A stretch of 5,364 bases of DNA from Rhizobacter sp. (GTDB lineage Bacteria > Pseudomonadota > Gammaproteobacteria > Burkholderiales > Burkholderiaceae_C). The stretch is taken from assembly GCA_025359585.1 (NCBI GenBank), contig JANYFX010000163.1, positions 1 through 5,364 on the forward strand. The letters are read 5' to 3'. Shown here piece by piece: positions 4,724 through 5,364 of the stretch. A program made the position numbers and the translations under genes. The notes below the pieces were generated by a model. The model did no database searches, was not told where the DNA came from, and was given only the letters and a program-made list of their open reading frames with translations. Position 1 is the first letter of the stretch; every line of letters begins with the position of its first letter.

Positions 4724-5364
4724 GCGTCGAGCTTGGCCTTCAGCAAGGCCATCGCCTCGGCCAGCGGCAATGAGGTCGCTTGCGCGTCGCACCTTCCCTG
4801 GTACTCGACCTTGCCTTCTTTCAAACCACGGTCGGAGAGCACCACGCGGTGCGGCACACCCACCAGTTCCCAGTCGGCGAACATCGCGCCCGGGCGTTCG
4901 CCACGGTTGTCGAGCATCACGTCGACACCGCTGGCCTGCAGCTCGTCGTGCAGTTGGTCGGCGGCCGCCTGTACCTCGGGCGAGCGGTCGTAGCCGATCG
5001 GGCAGATCACGACGCTGAAAGGCGCGATCGCCTGCGGCCAGACGATGCCGCGCTCATCGTGGTTCTGCTCGATGGCCGCGCCCAGAATGCGCGTGACGCC
5101 GATGCCGTAACAGCCCATCTGCATCAGCTTCGGCTTGCCGGTCTCGTCGAGGAAGGTCGCCTTCATCGCCTCGCTGTACTTGGTGCCGAGGAAGAACACG
5201 TGGCCGACCTCGATGCCACGCTGGATCGCGAGCACGCCCTTGCCGTCGGGTGAAGGATCGCCAGCGACGACGTTGCGAAGGTCCGCCACCAGGTCGGGCT
5301 CGGGCAGGTCGCGGCCCCAGTTCACACCCGTGAAGTGGAAGTCGGCTTCGTTCGCACCGCAGAT
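4720..5364 (-). CDS. proS: Prolyl-tRNA synthetase, C-terminal part (5' end outside window)
   Basis: The last 214 residues of a class II aminoacyl-tRNA synthetase that charges tRNA(Pro) in the cytoplasm; bacterial ProRS is usually about 570-580 residues. The fragment opens with ICGANEADFHFTGVNWGRD, typical of the end of the bacterial editing (INS) domain. It continues through GVLAIQRGIEVGHVFFLGTKYS and class II motif 3, GCYGIGVTRIL, with its ATP-contacting Arg at fragment residue 92. The C-terminal anticodon-binding domain follows: AIAPFSVVICPIG, then LDNRGERPGAMFADWELVG and VPHRVVLSDRGL. It ends in LAEAMALLKAKLDA and TGA. The IEQNHDERGIVWP block closely resembles E. coli ProS. The stop overlaps the start of the downstream transglycosylase (ATGA). 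Nothing visible is broken. Confidence 0.97.
   Translation of the reverse strand: MCGANEADFHFTGVNWGRDLPEPDLVADLRNVVAGDPSPDGKGVLAIQRGIEVGHVFFLGTKYSEAMKATFLDETGKPKLMQMGCYGIGVTRILGAAIEQNHDERGIVWPQAIAPFSVVICPIGYDRSPEVQAAADQLHDELQASGVDVMLDNRGERPGAMFADWELVGVPHRVVLSDRGLKEGKVEYQGRCDAQATSLPLAEAMALLKAKLDA

Noticed and set aside
4724..4792. Longer transglycosylase start inside proS
   Set aside because: It adds 23 residues before the signal peptide, while ATG 4723 forms a standard ATGA overlap with the proS stop.

Overview
The window is GC-rich, densely coding bacterial DNA. Gene content, gene order and protein style (hemA-prfA-prmC followed by grxD-ubiX, with proS on the other strand next to a small lytic transglycosylase) fit a betaproteobacterium of the order Burkholderiales, perhaps the Rubrivivax/Leptothrix/Methylibium group. 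That placement comes from recognising the sequences, not from a search.

Layout. The plus strand carries the 3' end of hemA (1-336), an 84-nt gap with notable inverted repeats, prfA (421-1506, release factor RF1) and prmC (1503-2330, the methyltransferase that modifies the RF1 GGQ glutamine). prfA and prmC overlap by ATGA. After a 191-nt non-coding stretch comes a secreted, probably outer-membrane beta-barrel protein of unknown function (2522-3103). Then come a possible terminator and a -10-like element, grxD (3200-3511, CGFS monothiol glutaredoxin) and ubiX (about 3508-4074, flavin prenyltransferase). The minus strand carries, in transcription order, the 3' end of proS (5364-4720, prolyl-tRNA synthetase) and a small exported lytic transglycosylase (4723-4076), again with an ATGA overlap. 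ubiX and the transglycosylase converge with one base between their stop codons.

How the genes relate. hemA makes the tetrapyrrole precursor from glutamyl-tRNA. prfA and prmC form a functional pair: PrmC methylates Gln235 of RF1, and that residue is visible here. grxD (Fe-S cluster handling) and ubiX (prenylated FMN for UbiD in ubiquinone synthesis) form a second short operon. proS serves translation, and the transglycosylase acts on periplasmic peptidoglycan. No mobile element, CRISPR array, tRNA or rRNA gene is visible, and no gap exceeds 300 bases.

I see no new multi-gene system. The points most worth a second look are regulatory. (1) hemA ends in UAG followed by C, the only UAG stop in the window, and the frame then stays open straight into prfA, whose product reads UAG. 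(2) The hemA-prfA gap holds three inverted-repeat pairings, two of them mutually exclusive, and the last abuts the prfA start codon. (3) Full-length ubiX has no ATG, GTG or TTG start and seems to begin at CTG or ATC. (4) A perfect 8-bp hairpin lies at the proS/transglycosylase junction.
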